Assembly (NCBI GenBank): GCA_028281865.1 | Contig: JANQJB010000077.1 | Span: 1 to 47,916 of the forward strand | Direction of reading: 5' to 3' | DNA from: Marinagarivorans sp. | Lineage (GTDB): Bacteria > Pseudomonadota > Gammaproteobacteria > Pseudomonadales > Cellvibrionaceae | DNA: 47,916 nt | Shown: positions 7,522 to 16,410 of the stretch, one piece after another | Numbering within the stretch: the first letter of the stretch is position 1 | Layout of the letters: each line of letters begins with the position of its first letter | Notes under the pieces: model-generated | Seen by the model: only the letters and a program-made list of their open reading frames with translations | What the model was told of the DNA's origin: nothing | Database searches by the model: none | Translations under genes and position numbers: made by a program

Positions 7522-9384
7522 TTATTTTTTTAAACTATGCAGATGCTGAATTTGCTCTGGGATATAGGAATTCGCCCAGCGTGCAACATCGTTTCGCTCG
7601 AATTGCAAAGTGTGAAACTCATCGGGCAGTTTGAACCCTTTTTCAGCTAAGCGACAAAGTGCAGAAATAGCAAAGGCGTTTTGTAAATAATCAATTTTTT
7701 TGTCTGTCGCAACACTAAGCAAGACATCGTAAGCTTTGAGACGCTCTTGCTTTATCGGTGTGCTTTTCGCAAGATATTCAGCAGCAACAATTTTAAGTGA
7801 AATATTGGAGTCGCCAATGGCATGCCTCAATATTTTTTGAGATCTTATATAGCCTACATGTTTATTATGTATGCGAATTAATATCCAGTAGCGCTCGGCT
7901 TCTGATGCTTCAAGATATTCTTCAAAATTTAATTGGGCGCGGTAGCTGGGTGAAATTAATTTAGTTGATGGCCAAGTGGGATTGTTGGCAGCGCTTTGCT
8001 TGCGATAATATTCTAGCGGTGAACTTCCTTCCAAAGCGATATTGCGTGTTAGGTATTCCGGCCAAAATAATAAATCTTTACTTGAATCCAAACGATCGTG
8101 TAAGCGCTCACGCATTTTGTTCAATAATTGTCGATGATTTTGACTATTGGCGAGATTGTTTATTTCATAGGGATCGTCTACTAAGTCGTAAAGCTCTTCT
8201 GGTACTTTCTCTTTGAAAAATGCAGACTGGACTGAATTGAGCTTTCCTTGGCGAAACAGCGAGCGCCAAACACGCGTTGTAGGCGTTTGCATTTGATAAG
8301 CAATATATTGGCCGTGGGGTAAATAAGGTATAAAGTTGCGAATGTAGATGTAGCGTCCATCCATAATCGTACGGGACTCGTCGGCGACGCTATCCATTCT
8401 CGATCGAATACCGTAAAGATCGGTTGGCGGGCTAGATATATTTTCACCCATAAATGCTCGGCCTTGATAATATTGCGGAATTTCGATACCTGCGATAGAT
8501 AACATTGTCGGTGCAAAATCGATAAAGCTCACTAGCTCTTTACTAGAACCGCCCGGTAAATAATTTGTCGGCGCTAGATGCTTAAATTTTTCTGGTACAT
8601 ATACAATTAATGGAATATTTAAACCAGACCATCCGGCATAACGTTTTGAGCGTGGCATACCAGAGCCGTGATCCCCCCAAAAAAATATTATGGTATTTTC
8701 CATATGCCCGGCTTTTTTGAGTGCGTTAATGTGTTCTTCAAAAAACTTGTCGAGCAAAGTAATACGGTCGTAATACTGTGCCCAATCTTTCCGCACTTCC
8801 GGTGTATCAGGGTGATAAGGCGGTATTGCGATATCGCTTGGATCGTGTTTTGGGTTTACATTTTTATTGCGAATTTGGCTCTCATGAGTTCCTGTAAAAT
8901 TAAATACAGCAAAAAATGGCTTGCCGGCTGGTGCTGATCGCCAGTGCGCTGTGCGAGAGGATTCATTCCAGCCTTGAGAGCGCTTGCCGAGGTCTAAGTT
9001 GTAGTCGGTTTTCCAATTATTAGTCGTGTAGTAACCGGCTTTTTGAAGATAGTACGGGAAAAAATTGAGCCATTTCGGTGCTGGAACTTTTGAGCGCATA
9101 TGCTGTGCGCCTGTTGAAGTAGCGTACATGCCGGATATCAAAGTTGTGCGCGCTACAGCGCAAACGGGGGCATTAGAGCTCGCATTCGTGAATATCATGG
9201 CTTCTCGAGCGAACTGATCGATATTCGGTGCGGTATTTGACATAAGTGCGTATCTATCGCCAAAAGCACCGATATGCGGATTAATATCTTCAGTTGAAAT
9301 CCATACGATATTAGGTTTCTCTGCGTTTGCGCAATGCGTGAAAAAGCTAAGAAATATTAAGAGTGATGTTGTTTTGATGGTCAT
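7522..9384 (-). CDS. Secreted sulfatase (type I family S1) with a non-canonical maturation site
   Basis: A 620-residue protein with a Sec signal peptide (TSLLIFLSFFTHCANA). KPNIVWISTEDINPH gives the first metal-binding acids (E32, D33 in place of the usual DD), and FFWGDHGSG the later Asp-His pair. The cysteine turned into formylglycine is C75 in NAPVCAVARTTLISG. The usual signature is C-x-[PA]-x-R, and here the third position is Val (CAVAR). The C-terminal 130 residues look like helical HEAT-type repeats (LKIVAAEYLAKS, AFAISALCRLAEKG). It is divergent from a second sulfatase gene. Sulfatases of this kind remove sulfate esters from glycans in the periplasm; the substrate cannot be read from sequence. 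Confidence 0.92.
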   Translation of the reverse strand: MTIKTTSLLIFLSFFTHCANAEKPNIVWISTEDINPHIGAFGDRYALMSNTAPNIDQFAREAMIFTNASSNAPVCAVARTTLISGMYATSTGAQHMRSKVPAPKWLNFFPYYLQKAGYYTTNNWKTDYNLDLGKRSQGWNESSRTAHWRSAPAGKPFFAVFNFTGTHESQIRNKNVNPKHDPSDIAIPPYHPDTPEVRKDWAQYYDRITLLDKFFEEHINALKKAGHMENTIIFFWGDHGSGMPRSKRYAGWSGLNIPLIVYVPEKFKHLAPTNYLPGGSSKELVSFIDFAPTMLSIAGIEIPQYYQGRAFMGENISSPPTDLYGIRSRMDSVADESRTIMDGRYIYIRNFIPYLPHGQYIAYQMQTPTTRVWRSLFRQGKLNSVQSAFFKEKVPEELYDLVDDPYEINNLANSQNHRQLLNKMRERLHDRLDSSKDLLFWPEYLTRNIALEGSSPLEYYRKQSAANNPTWPSTKLISPSYRAQLNFEEYLEASEAERYWILIRIHNKHVGYIRSQKILRHAIGDSNISLKIVAAEYLAKSTPIKQERLKAYDVLLSVATDKKIDYLQNAFAISALCRLAEKGFKLPDEFHTLQFERNDVARWANSYIPEQIQHLHSLKK

Positions 9385-9673
9385 AGTGTTTTGAGTAAAA
9401 CAAGTAAAAAAACGTACGTATAAAAGTAGAACTCACTGACTAATTGCAAGCTACTGAGACAATTGAGGTTAAGATACACACGGTATTGCGCGTATAATGC
9501 CGCTAAGTGAAATATTAGACAAGCTATAAAATGTTATTAGGATATGCTTAGCTAGTTTTATTGCGTACAATGGTTTTTACTTCACTGATATTTCGCTTTC
9601 TCTTTAGTGGTTAGACAATACGAAACCAAAACTAAAACCACAACTTAAGTTTTTATTGGTACAGAGTGCTAAG
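9385..9673. promoter_or_regulatory. Divergent promoter region between two sulfatase genes
   Basis: 289 bases between two outward-facing sulfatase genes, so promoters for both must lie here. It is AT-rich and I could not fix unique -35/-10 pairs. Shared control by one bound regulator is an inference from the layout. Confidence 0.4.
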
Positions 9674-11206
9674 ATGAACATTGCAAAACTTCTCTATATT
9701 TCTTGTTTATTCGCTATCGTCGCTTGCTCTTCTCCTATTTATAGGAAAACAGAAAATAAATACACACCGGAAAGTAGCCAAACTGATGTCCGTCCTAATA
9801 TTATTTTAATTATTGCCGACGACGTTTCGTGGGATGATATTGGTGCCTATGGTCACCCGAGTATTAAAACACCCAATCTAGATCGGTTGGCAAGGGAAGG
9901 CATGCGTTTTGATAATGCTTTTTTGACGACGAGTTCATGCAGCCCCAGCCGCTCAAGTATTATCACCGGCAAATATCCGCATATGACTGATGCTGAACAG
10001 CTACATTGGCCCTTGCCGGGTTACAATGTTACCTTTGTTGAAAAGCTTCGCGAAGCTGGCTATTGGACAGCGCAAGCGGGTAAATGGCATCTAGGCGATG
10101 AGGTCAAAGAGCGCTTCGATCTAATTATTCCCGAAGGTGCAAATGGCTTTGTCTATAAAACTGGAGGACAGGAATCAGGATTTAAAAAAGATACTGAATT
10201 GAGCGATGGTAGTGGTGCACAAAATTGGATTCCTGCATTAAATGCTCGCCCGCAAGGAAAACCCTTTTTTCTCTGGCTTGCGGCCGTTGATCCTCATCGC
10301 CCTTACTTCGAAGGTGCAATCACAAAACCTCATAAACTGTCTGACGTCAAATTGCCTCCGTATTTTCCCGATAATGAAGAAGTGAGAAAGGATTTCGCGC
10401 TTTATTATGATGAGGTGTCGCGAATGGATGCTTATATTGGTCAGTTAGATTCTGCTTTAAAAGAACAACGAATTTCTGAAAATACCTTAATTTTGTTTAT
10501 CACCGATAATGGTCGTCCGTTCCCACGTGATAAAACTACACTGTATGATGGCGGTATAAAAACTCCTTGGATAGTCAAATGGCCGGCAAAAGTCAGGGTA
10601 GGTGGTGTAAGTCGTTCACTTGTAAGTTCGATAGATATTGCAACGACGTTTCTGTCGCTAGCCGAGGTCGCTGCCAGCTCAAATTTTTTGGGTAAAGACT
10701 TTAGCCCTATTTTGTTTGATCCCAATGCGGAAATTAGAGACTTTGTTTTTGCCGAGGATCACTGGCATGATTTTGCTGATTATTCGCGAGCAGTGCGAAA
10801 TAAACAGTTTAAGTATATTAGGAATTATTATCCCGATCTGCCTAATACGCCAAGTGCCGATGCATTGCGGGCAGGAGCATACCAATCGATGATGAGATTA
10901 GAACGCGAAGGTAAGCTGACAGCAGCTCAGCGTCGTTGTTTCGTGTCTCCACGTGATGAGGAAGAATTATATGACACTTTAGAGGACCCACACGAGTTAA
11001 ATAATTTGGCGAAAGACTCGTTGTATAGAAATCAATTGTTAACAATGCGCGATGAGCTTGAACGAATTAGAAAGGCGACAAATGATGTTTTACCAATAAA
11101 TCGTACGCCGGATGAATTTGATCGCGCGAGTGGAAAACCCAATCGATATCGGATTCGACCGCGGCCTTCGAAGGAAGAGATGAAAAGGATGGGGCGTGCA
11201 GGATAG
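9674..11206 (+). CDS. Sulfatase lipoprotein (type I, canonical CSPSR)
   Basis: The start at ATG 9674 is preferred over an upstream TTG because it places a lipoprotein signal at the N-terminus, with lipobox AIVAC (C18), giving 510 residues. PNIILIIADDVSWDD holds the metal-binding Asp pair (D49, D50). C89-S-P-S-R93 is the canonical formylglycine site, followed by SSIITGKYPH. AQAGKWHLGD and FITDNGRPFPRDK hold further active-site residues. The latter segment resembles sulfamidase/N-sulfoglucosamine-type sulfatases (S1_8-like), so an amino-sugar or other glycan sulfate is possible; that assignment is tentative. It is probably anchored in the outer membrane. The maturing enzyme (FGE or anSME) is not in this window. 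Confidence 0.93.
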   Translation: MNIAKLLYISCLFAIVACSSPIYRKTENKYTPESSQTDVRPNIILIIADDVSWDDIGAYGHPSIKTPNLDRLAREGMRFDNAFLTTSSCSPSRSSIITGKYPHMTDAEQLHWPLPGYNVTFVEKLREAGYWTAQAGKWHLGDEVKERFDLIIPEGANGFVYKTGGQESGFKKDTELSDGSGAQNWIPALNARPQGKPFFLWLAAVDPHRPYFEGAITKPHKLSDVKLPPYFPDNEEVRKDFALYYDEVSRMDAYIGQLDSALKEQRISENTLILFITDNGRPFPRDKTTLYDGGIKTPWIVKWPAKVRVGGVSRSLVSSIDIATTFLSLAEVAASSNFLGKDFSPILFDPNAEIRDFVFAEDHWHDFADYSRAVRNKQFKYIRNYYPDLPNTPSADALRAGAYQSMMRLEREGKLTAAQRRCFVSPRDEEELYDTLEDPHELNNLAKDSLYRNQLLTMRDELERIRKATNDVLPINRTPDEFDRASGKPNRYRIRPRPSKEEMKRMGRAG

Positions 11207-11259
11207 CTGCAATTGGTTTTTTGAAGATGGCGAAGCGAGATTTATTAATATAATCGTGA

Positions 11260-12351
11260 TTAAATAGGCGAATTTATTTTTTGCGCTTTTACAGCTTCAA
11301 CACTTATCGACTCACCTACGCCGATATTTTTATGCGAACCCTCAACGGCAGCTAAGGCACCTTTTTCGATTGTAGTGAGTTGCTCTTGTATATCATTTAT
11401 TTGGCTAAGTTGTTGACTTGCTTTTTCTTTGGCAATTTCCACATGGCTGTTCAAACCGCTGATTAGTTGTTCGATAGAACTTGTCAACGTACTCAAGCCC
11501 TCATTACTTTCTGCTGCAGTATCGAGAGTCTGTGATATTTTTTTACTAAAAATATCGGCCTCTACACGAATTTCTTCTTCGAGCTGCGTAATAAAGTCAA
11601 TTTGCTGTGTAATTTGTGAAGCATTTTCATTTGAGTTTTGTGCTAGTTTTTTTACTTCGTCGGCAACTACTGCAAATCCTCTTCCCATTTCTCCAGCCCG
11701 AGCAGCTTCAATTGCAGCATTTAATGCAAGCAAACTGGTATTTGCAGAAATCGTTGAAATCGTATCGGCTATATCGTTGATTTTTTTAAATTCTTGGTTA
11801 AATTGCTCGGTTCTATTGACCAACTCCAAGCTCCAGTCTTTAGCTGCACTCATATTTTTTAGAAGGTCCGTCTGATGCTGAACCATCTGCTGGTAAATGC
11901 TATTGAGCTCGTCAATAACTGCTGCGATATCTGAGGCGTGAATTTCTATCTCATGTGCCTCATCACTAATTTGTTGAGCTTTCTGACGTGACTCTGAAAC
12001 TTTTGCTGCACGTTCTTTGGAAACCGCATTTACTGTGTGCGCTGTTTTTTTAACACTATCGCCAAGCTCCTTTAAACGGTATAGGTGTGTTTTTAGTTGG
12101 TCGCTGTTATTGGAATTTTGCTCTAATAAAGAGTTTGAGCTGTTGGATTTTTTGTTCTCATCGCTTTTTTGAATAAGGCCCCATTGATAGACACAAAATG
12201 GCACAATGTAAGTTAGGAGAAAAGGCCCTAATGAGATGGGGGCCTCTCCAAAAATTGCTGAGCCTTGATTGATAAGGTTTAGGGCGCTCCCCACCACCAG
12301 TGACGTCACAAACCCGCGTTGAAGGTCCATTTTTTTTAAGTAGCTTTTCAC
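11260..12351 (-). CDS. Methyl-accepting chemotaxis-type signaling protein with an NrtS-like membrane module
   Basis: A 363-residue protein from GTG 12351; an ATG eight codons in (12330) is an equal candidate, and neither has a clear ribosome site. Residues 9-60 hold two membrane helices with [13 protein letters not shown] and LLTYIVPFC. This closely recalls the small two-helix NrtS proteins reported as nitrate/nitrite transporters in cyanobacteria. There is no periplasmic sensor domain and no visible HAMP. A long coiled coil follows, with the MCP hairpin tip at about 200-235 ([28 protein letters not shown]). It should contact CheA/CheW. Sensing through or at the membrane module is inference. 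It is convergent with the sulfatase gene on the other side. Confidence 0.88.
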   Translation of the reverse strand: MKSYLKKMDLQRGFVTSLVVGSALNLINQGSAIFGEAPISLGPFLLTYIVPFCVYQWGLIQKSDENKKSNSSNSLLEQNSNNSDQLKTHLYRLKELGDSVKKTAHTVNAVSKERAAKVSESRQKAQQISDEAHEIEIHASDIAAVIDELNSIYQQMVQHQTDLLKNMSAAKDWSLELVNRTEQFNQEFKKINDIADTISTISANTSLLALNAAIEAARAGEMGRGFAVVADEVKKLAQNSNENASQITQQIDFITQLEEEIRVEADIFSKKISQTLDTAAESNEGLSTLTSSIEQLISGLNSHVEIAKEKASQQLSQINDIQEQLTTIEKGALAAVEGSHKNIGVGESISVEAVKAQKINSPI

Positions 12352-12366
12352 TATTATCGTTGTCAG

Positions 12367-12412
12367 TGCAAAAGAGAGTGTCTATTTAATGCAAAAGAGA
12401 GTGTCTATTTAA
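12367..12412. repeat. Perfect 23-bp tandem duplication upstream of the MCP gene
   Basis: Two identical adjacent copies, 12367-12389 and 12390-12412, each containing AAAGAGAGTGTCTATTT. They start 16 bases upstream of the MCP start codon, so they fall in its leader or promoter. This could be a recent duplication or a doubled operator. Confidence 0.9.
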
Positions 12413-12565
12413 AAAGTTTAGTTCGCCGTGTGTTAACGCGCAAAAAGGGGGAAGGTAGGTGAGGGTTGTAACCGGAATAGCGATATACCGCCATTGCCAG
12501 AATGGCAACGCAAACCACTGAAATGCAAGAACATTCTCAGGTTTTTGTTAGTGTCACGAGGGTAT

Positions 12566-12599
12566 GCAATCAAATAGACCGTCCTATCTATTTGATTGC
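12566..12599 (-). terminator. 13-bp perfect hairpin downstream of tpx
   Basis: GCAATCAAATAGA and TCTATTTGATTGC with an 8-base loop, 33 bases after the tpx stop. No T-run follows on the minus strand, so it may be a weak terminator or an mRNA end structure. A smaller inverted repeat, GCCATT/AATGGC, lies near 12492. Confidence 0.55.
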
Positions 12600-12631
12600 C
12601 GTTTAATGGGCTGCTTTCAAGGTGTGGTTAA

Positions 12632-13123
12632 TTATGCTTCCAGAGCGGCTGCGTAGTTTGGTTCGTCGGCGGTTTCGGCAACCTGCTCGGTATAAACCAC
12701 TTGCCCATTCTCATCGAGCACGACAATGCAGCGAGAATATAGACCGGTGAGCGGGCCGTTAGAAAAGGTTAAGCCGTAGTCCTGACCAAAAGTCGAGCGA
12801 AATCCTGATGCGGTAACAATGTTGTCGATTCCTTCGGCACCACAAAAACGCCCGAGCGCAAAGGGCAAATCCATTGAAACGCAAACAACTTGAGTGTTTT
12901 CAAGTTCTGCCGCTTCTTTGTTAAAGGTCCGAGTGGACATTGCACATGTACCTGTGTCGATCGACGGAAAAATATTGAGGATAAGCTTTTTACCACTAAA
13001 ATCTGCGAGCGAAATCTCAGATAAGTCGTGTTTGACCAACGTGAAATCTGGGGCTTTTGAACCCACTTGTGGCAGGCTGCCAACGGTTTCGAACGGATTG
13101 CCTTTTAATGTTACTGTCGCCAT
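12632..13123 (-). CDS. tpx: Thiol peroxidase Tpx (atypical 2-Cys peroxiredoxin)
   Basis: A 163-residue protein spanning the full Tpx length. It starts MATVTLKGNPFETVG as in the E. coli family and has the peroxidatic cysteine C60 in SIDTGTCAMSTRTFN and the resolving cysteine C94 in RFCGAEG. The C-terminal part (YSRCIVVLDENGQVVYTEQV) is also typical. Tpx reduces hydrogen peroxide and alkyl hydroperoxides with thioredoxin as donor. An extra cysteine, C81 in VVCVSMDLPFA, matches a position often occupied in the family. The gene stands alone, and I see no OxyR-like site that I could defend. Confidence 0.97.
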   Translation of the reverse strand: MATVTLKGNPFETVGSLPQVGSKAPDFTLVKHDLSEISLADFSGKKLILNIFPSIDTGTCAMSTRTFNKEAAELENTQVVCVSMDLPFALGRFCGAEGIDNIVTASGFRSTFGQDYGLTFSNGPLTGLYSRCIVVLDENGQVVYTEQVAETADEPNYAAALEA

Positions 13124-13347
13124 GTTTTTCTCCCAGAGAGTTTTGTAAGGTTGCGAAATAGTAGCATTTAATTAAACCAACTTTTAATGTCTGTTTTGGT
13201 TGTGGAAAAACCCCTACTTTTGGCGCCAGTATTCCACTTTCCTGGTAATGTTATAAATTCGTGACTTTTTTGGGATATTTCGATTACTTTTGCTCAATAG
13301 CATGAAGCCTCTTGCGGAATTAAATAAACGTAACATTGGAGGCACTC

Positions 13348-14088
13348 ATGTCATTCGCTAACTTCACTCTGAAAACATTCGCTAAGTCCTTATTCTTTTC
13401 GGCCCTGATGAGCCCGGCTTTTGCGGCAACACTTGATGTAAAACTGACTAATTTAACCAATAGCATCTATTTTACGCCGGTCATTTTGGTAGGTCACGAC
13501 GACAGTATTAAATTGTTCGAAGTCGGGACGATGGCCTCTGACGCGTTAGAAAAAATGGCCGAAGGCGGTGACATTGCTGACTTATCAGCGGCTGCAACCG
13601 CAGCGGGTGGAAGTGTGGGTACCTTAGCTGGGGACGATGGTAACGGTGGTGCTACGCCGTTTGGTCCGGGAACCACAGTAATGGTAAGTGATTGGGACAC
13701 AGGTGCTAATACCTACCTTTCGCTGGCGGGTATGTTGCTGCCAACTAACGATGGTTTCGTTGGTTTAAACTCTTGGCCAATTCCAACTGAGCCGGGTACC
13801 TATACCGTTACCTTGTTAGGTTATGACGCGGGCACGGAGGAGAATAACGAACTGATCTTGGCTGGTAGTGGAGCGCCTGATGTGCTTGGAATTCCCGCGG
13901 ACCCAAGCGGCAATTCAGGTACTGGTGGTACCGGTGTTGTTGCCGAGGGGTCAAGCGAAAATGCCTACGTTCATGTGCACCGCGGTGTGCTTGGTGATAT
14001 GGATGCCACAGGCGGAAAAAGTGACTTGAGCAGTGCCTATCATCGCTGGCTAAATCCTGTGGCTCGACTTGTCGTAACAGTTAAATAG
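13348..14088 (+). CDS. Secreted spondin_N domain protein
   Basis: Starts at ATG 13348, behind a TTGGAGG ribosome site, giving 246 residues. A Sec signal peptide ends about residue 27 (MSPAFAA). The rest fits the spondin_N pattern: LDVKLTNLTNSIYFTPVILVGHD, then LFEVGTMASDALEKMAEGGD, a MLLPTNDGFVG segment and a final LVVTVK strand. In F-spondin this domain is a C2-like beta sandwich for matrix contact. In bacteria its job is not known; adhesion or polymer binding is a fair guess. A Gly-rich insertion (about 195-207) precedes YVHVHRGV. It is followed after 9 bases by a paralogue that is lipidated. Confidence 0.85.
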   Translation: MSFANFTLKTFAKSLFFSALMSPAFAATLDVKLTNLTNSIYFTPVILVGHDDSIKLFEVGTMASDALEKMAEGGDIADLSAAATAAGGSVGTLAGDDGNGGATPFGPGTTVMVSDWDTGANTYLSLAGMLLPTNDGFVGLNSWPIPTEPGTYTVTLLGYDAGTEENNELILAGSGAPDVLGIPADPSGNSGTGGTGVVAEGSSENAYVHVHRGVLGDMDATGGKSDLSSAYHRWLNPVARLVVTVK

Positions 14089-14097
14089 GGGGCCGGC

Positions 14098-14895
14098 ATG
14101 TTTTCGATAAAAAATATCGCGGGGCTAGCCCTGCTCAGTTTAGGTTTGGTGGCATGTGGGAGTGATAATAACTCGCAGGCTGTCATATCGAGTTCGTCCT
14201 CGGGCTCCTCTAGCACGTCGTCAAGTTCTTCGTCGAGTTCTTCGTCAAGCTCATCAAGTAGCAGCTCTAGCGGAATGGTAGCGACAGCTGAATATAAAAT
14301 TAACGTGCTAAATGCCACTAACGGCCAACCTCTGTCGCCGGTGGGCATCATTCTTCACACAGACGGCTATTATGGATGGCAGGCTGGTATGCCCGCGTCT
14401 GTCGCTTTGGAAAAACTCGCAGAAGGGGGAGATGCCTCAGAGTTTATTACGCAAGCCATGGACAACGAAGTGGCCACGGGATTGGGCACGGGTCCAATAC
14501 CTCCCGGTATGTCGGAAGACATCACAATAAGTGACGTGATGTGGAGCGAGGATCTGCAAATTACGCTTGCCACGATGTTGGTCAATACCAATGACGCGTT
14601 TAGCGGTGTAACGGGCGTTGGGCTCAGTGACCTCGAAGTCGGTGAATATAAAAAATATTATTTAAATATTTACGACTCTGGAACGGAAGCAAATTCGGAG
14701 GTTGCGGCAACAATTCCTGGTCCTGTTGGTGCGGGAGAAAACCGTGGCTATCTTCCTGAAAGGGATGATAGTGATAGCGTATTAATTCACATGGGCGTCA
14801 TTTCACAAGATGATGGATTGCCCTCTTCTGTCCTAACTGAGCAGCATCGGTTTTTGAGCGGTTCGGTGATGCTGACGATCACACGAATGAATTAA
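14098..14895 (+). CDS. Poly-serine lipoprotein with spondin_N domain
   Basis: A 265-residue protein. The lipobox is LVAC after a 20-residue hydrophobic signal. A serine-rich linker (about residues 31-59) separates the lipid anchor from a spondin_N domain beginning at AEYKINVLNATNGQPLSPVGI. The shared motif MLVNTNDAFSGV matches MLLPTNDGFVGL of the upstream protein, and ASVALEKLAEGGD matches its ASDALEKMAEGGD, so the two are diverged duplicates. One is released and one is held on the outer membrane, and both are made from one operon. Function unknown. The linker uses mixed Ser codons like that of the lipoprotein at 1718-2965. Confidence 0.85.
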   Translation: MFSIKNIAGLALLSLGLVACGSDNNSQAVISSSSSGSSSTSSSSSSSSSSSSSSSSSSGMVATAEYKINVLNATNGQPLSPVGIILHTDGYYGWQAGMPASVALEKLAEGGDASEFITQAMDNEVATGLGTGPIPPGMSEDITISDVMWSEDLQITLATMLVNTNDAFSGVTGVGLSDLEVGEYKKYYLNIYDSGTEANSEVAATIPGPVGAGENRGYLPERDDSDSVLIHMGVISQDDGLPSSVLTEQHRFLSGSVMLTITRMN

Positions 14896-14913
14896 CACGT
14901 AATAAAAAATATT

Positions 14914-14971
14914 CTAAGCGAAGTCTAAGGTAAAACCTATTTCAAATGGTCGTACCAAGGGCTTCGCTTAG
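14914..14971 (+). terminator. Inverted repeat after the spondin_N operon
   Basis: CTAAGCGAAG (14914-14923) and CTTCGCTTAG (14962-14971), perfect over 10 bp, with a 38-base loop. It lies between two convergent genes. The long loop and missing T-run make this a weak terminator call. Confidence 0.45.
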
Positions 14972-15018
14972 TGAGTAAATATAATAGGCGAAATAAATTG
15001 TATAAGTTCGTTGGCAAT

Positions 15019-16410
15019 TTAGGATTTGTTACCGGTCTGCTTGCTTTTTCGCTTTAGTCTTCGTGGCCTGTCGAGTAGTAGTGGTTTTTCTTTTTGCGGC
15101 AGCAATGCTCTAAACTTTTTAATTAGCGCGGCGTTTTCCGGTTTGCTGGCTAAGTTATACCATTCATAAGGGTCGATCTCTTCGTTGTATAGCTCTTCGC
15201 TACCATTTTTATAGTGAATATAACGCCATTTTCGCGTGCGGATACTGTGATTGCCTTGTAGGTAAGTAGACATTGCATAGTGCTGCGTATTCTTTTCCGG
15301 TTGAGCTAATAATGTTCGTATGCTCTCGCCTTCGACATGTTCCGGTGTTGGGACGCTGATTAGGTCACATAACGTTGGAAAAATAGTCATAAAATCCACG
15401 GTGTTAGTACTGATTTTGCCTTTAGGTGTGACTCCCGGAACAGACCAGATCATCGGTGCGCGCGTTGCCTCCTCCCACAATACGCGTTTTGCCGCGAGTT
15501 GTTTTTCTCCGAGGTGGTAGCCGTGGTCACTCCAAAGGATCACCAGTGTGTTGTCTTTATGAGCACTGTTATCGAGGGCTTTGATAATACGACCGACTTG
15601 CGCATCAGCATACGAAACCGCTGCCATATACGCGCGTACCATTTTCTTTAAATCTGTTTCAGACGCCTTGTTGGTTATCACTTCTGGCCCGGAAATTAAC
15701 TTATACGCTGCTTGTTTATCGAGGTCGTCCAAATCGTCGGCCTTGCTTAATGGCAGCTCGATAGAGTTTAGCGGATAAAGATCGTAGTATTTTTTGGGGA
15801 TATGCCAAGACAAATGGGGTTTGTAAAGGCCGGCGATAAGAAAAAATGGCTGAGAAAATTGTTGCTGTAACTTCTCTTCGATATACCGTACAGTTTTTTC
15901 GTCTTCAGCGGCCTCGTCATTACCGTCGAGTATTGACCACGATTGTGCCGCCGTTCTACCGGAATCTAGCTTGGTAGCTTTTTTAATCGCACCCCTTTGT
16001 TGATACTCGTCTATCTGGGCATATTCGCCGTCAATGCCTTCGTGCACCTTCCCGGCTGCAGCGACATAATAACCTTGTTCGCGCAAGTAGTTGGCTAAAA
16101 AATCTTTGCGTTTTACTCGGTTTGTCAGGCTAGAGCCATTAGCATAAACGCCAGTATTAAATGGTCGTTTGCCGGTAAATACAGCAATCCGTGAGGGCAA
16201 GCATTGCGGCGCTGCGGTGTAAGCGTTAGCGAAGGATACTCCCCGGCCAGCGAGTTCATCAATATTTGGCGTTTTGATATCCGCATTACGTCCCAAATGA
16301 GCAATCCAATGATTGAGGTCATCGACAATAATCATCAAAATATTTTGTCTATCAGCTAGACAGTTATGACAGATAAAAAGTAAAAAAAACGTAAAAATAG
16401 TGTGTTTCAT
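15019..16410 (-). CDS. Secreted sulfatase, iduronate-2-sulfatase-like
   Basis: A 463-residue protein with a signal peptide ending near CHNCLA. VDDLNHWIAHLGRN carries the metal-binding Asp pair (D30, D31). C70-L-P-S-R74 is a canonical C-x-P-S-R formylglycine site. GKVHEG replaces the common GKWHLG; Val-His at that place is usual in iduronate-2-sulfatase-like enzymes. YKPHLSWHIPKKYYDLY and LWSDHGYHLGEKQLAAKR also fit that branch (S1_7-like in my judgement). The C-terminus is very basic (RPRRLKRKSKQ). It is divergent from the hybrid regulator gene, a layout typical of a regulator next to its target, so it is a candidate target of that regulator. Confidence 0.93.
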   Translation of the reverse strand: MKHTIFTFFLLFICHNCLADRQNILMIIVDDLNHWIAHLGRNADIKTPNIDELAGRGVSFANAYTAAPQCLPSRIAVFTGKRPFNTGVYANGSSLTNRVKRKDFLANYLREQGYYVAAAGKVHEGIDGEYAQIDEYQQRGAIKKATKLDSGRTAAQSWSILDGNDEAAEDEKTVRYIEEKLQQQFSQPFFLIAGLYKPHLSWHIPKKYYDLYPLNSIELPLSKADDLDDLDKQAAYKLISGPEVITNKASETDLKKMVRAYMAAVSYADAQVGRIIKALDNSAHKDNTLVILWSDHGYHLGEKQLAAKRVLWEEATRAPMIWSVPGVTPKGKISTNTVDFMTIFPTLCDLISVPTPEHVEGESIRTLLAQPEKNTQHYAMSTYLQGNHSIRTRKWRYIHYKNGSEELYNEEIDPYEWYNLASKPENAALIKKFRALLPQKEKPLLLDRPRRLKRKSKQTGNKS

